Shown here piece by piece: positions 8,401-8,682 of a DNA stretch of 8,682 bases (positions are counted from its first letter, which is position 1; each line of letters begins with the position of its first letter). The notes under the pieces are model-generated. The model saw only the letters and a program-made list of their open reading frames with translations, had not been told where the DNA came from and ran no database searches. Position numbers and translations under genes: made by a program. The DNA is taken from contig JBBSUX010000150.1 of the NCBI GenBank assembly GCA_038234045.1, forward strand, positions 1 to 8,682, in the 5' to 3' direction. Origin of the DNA: JBBSUX01 sp038234045 (lineage in GTDB: Bacteria > Pseudomonadota > Gammaproteobacteria > Burkholderiales > Burkholderiaceae_C).

Positions 8401-8682
8401 ATGAAATCACTACTCGACCTGTTCAAGCAATTCACGCCGGACTAGCATTTCGATGCCATTCGTATTGGTATGGCTTCGACAGAAAAAATCCGCTCATGGT
8501 CATTCGGGGAAGTCAAAAAGCCCGAAACCATCAACTACCGCACCTTCAAGCCCGAGCGCGATGGCCTGTTCTGCGCCAAGATTTTCGGCCCGATCAAGGA
8601 CTACGAGTGCCTGTGCGGCAAGTACAAGCGACTGAAGCACCGCGGCGTGATCTGCGAGAAGTGCGGCGTCGAGGTCACGCAG
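8401..8682 (+). CDS. rpoC: RNA polymerase subunit beta' (5' part, interrupted by in-frame TAG at codon 15; 3' end outside window)
   Basis: Beta' carries the catalytic Mg-binding loop, the clamp and the N-terminal zinc ribbon of RNA polymerase. The frame from ATG 8401 reads MKSLLDLFKQFTPD, then TAG (8443-8445), then HFDAIRIGMAS and the strongly conserved IRSWSFGEVKKPETINYRTF. The zinc-ribbon cysteines fall at codons 70, 72, 85 and 88 when TAG is counted as codon 15, exactly the E. coli spacing, so there is no insertion or deletion. E. coli has glutamate at position 15, and GAG or GAA to TAG or TAA-type change explains it; here GAG to TAG is a single substitution. Restart at ATG 8470 (codon 24) would give a protein lacking 23 residues, but no ribosome site precedes it. 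rpoC is essential, so either the base is an error or expression is rescued. The catalytic part lies outside the window. Confidence 0.9.
8443..8445 (+). other. rpoC: In-frame TAG stop codon within rpoC (codon 15)
   Basis: The codon sits between GAC (Asp14) and CAT (His16) in an otherwise perfectly conserved RpoC frame. The family normally has an acidic residue, Glu, here. The same organism uses TAG as the natural stop of rpoB 200 bases upstream, so general reassignment of TAG to an amino acid is unlikely. Confidence 0.95.

Noticed and set aside
8393..8404. Three-codon mini ORF (ATG AGT CAA TGA) overlapping the rpoC ATG
   Set aside because: The ATG is adjacent to the ribosome site, too close for initiation, so this is most likely chance.
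8453..8635. 60-codon ORF beginning inside the start of rpoC
   Set aside because: It is in the +1-shifted frame of rpoC. The rpoC frame itself encodes the conserved protein through this stretch.

Overview
The window carries the classic bacterial translation/transcription locus: 3' end of tuf, tRNA-Trp(CCA), secE, nusG, rplK, rplA, rplJ, rplL, rpoB and the 5' end of rpoC, all on the + strand. The gene order with trpT between tuf and secE, the protein sequences (for example the RpoB, L10 and RpoC N-termini) and the GC-rich codon use point to a betaproteobacterium of the order Burkholderiales, probably close to Comamonadaceae. The family-level placement is from memory of these proteins, not from a search.

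Layout: EF-Tu tail (2-226) and tRNA-Trp (241-316) are followed by two tandem hairpins, then secE (407-790) and nusG (790-1395), which overlap by one base. A 150-base structured gap precedes rplK (1546-1977) and rplA (1978-2673), which abut exactly. A 232-base leader with long-range base pairing, the expected site of L10 autoregulation, precedes rplJ (2906-3439, TTG start) and rplL (3465-3839). A 283-base gap then holds a terminator-like attenuator, a long imperfect stem resembling an RNase III site, and further hairpins before rpoB (4123-8235, 1370 residues, rifampicin-sensitive residues at the main resistance positions). A 165-base gap with another long hairpin leads to rpoC (8401 to the window edge).

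The genes serve ribosome function (EF-Tu, L11, L1, L10, L7/L12), transcription (NusG, RpoB, RpoC), protein export (SecE) and decoding of Trp codons. The structured gaps are where ribosomal-protein feedback, partial termination and mRNA processing would set the ratios of L7/L12 to RNA polymerase subunits.

The one real surprise is in rpoC: codon 15 is TAG, in frame, while the flanking reading frame matches RpoC perfectly down to the four zinc-ribbon cysteines (70, 72, 85, 88 when TAG is counted as codon 15). A glutamate codon is expected there, so this is a single-base nonsense change, a sequence error, or a case of restart or suppression. No mobile element, CRISPR array, phage or defence gene is visible, and I see no undescribed system beyond this anomaly and the RNA structures in the gaps.
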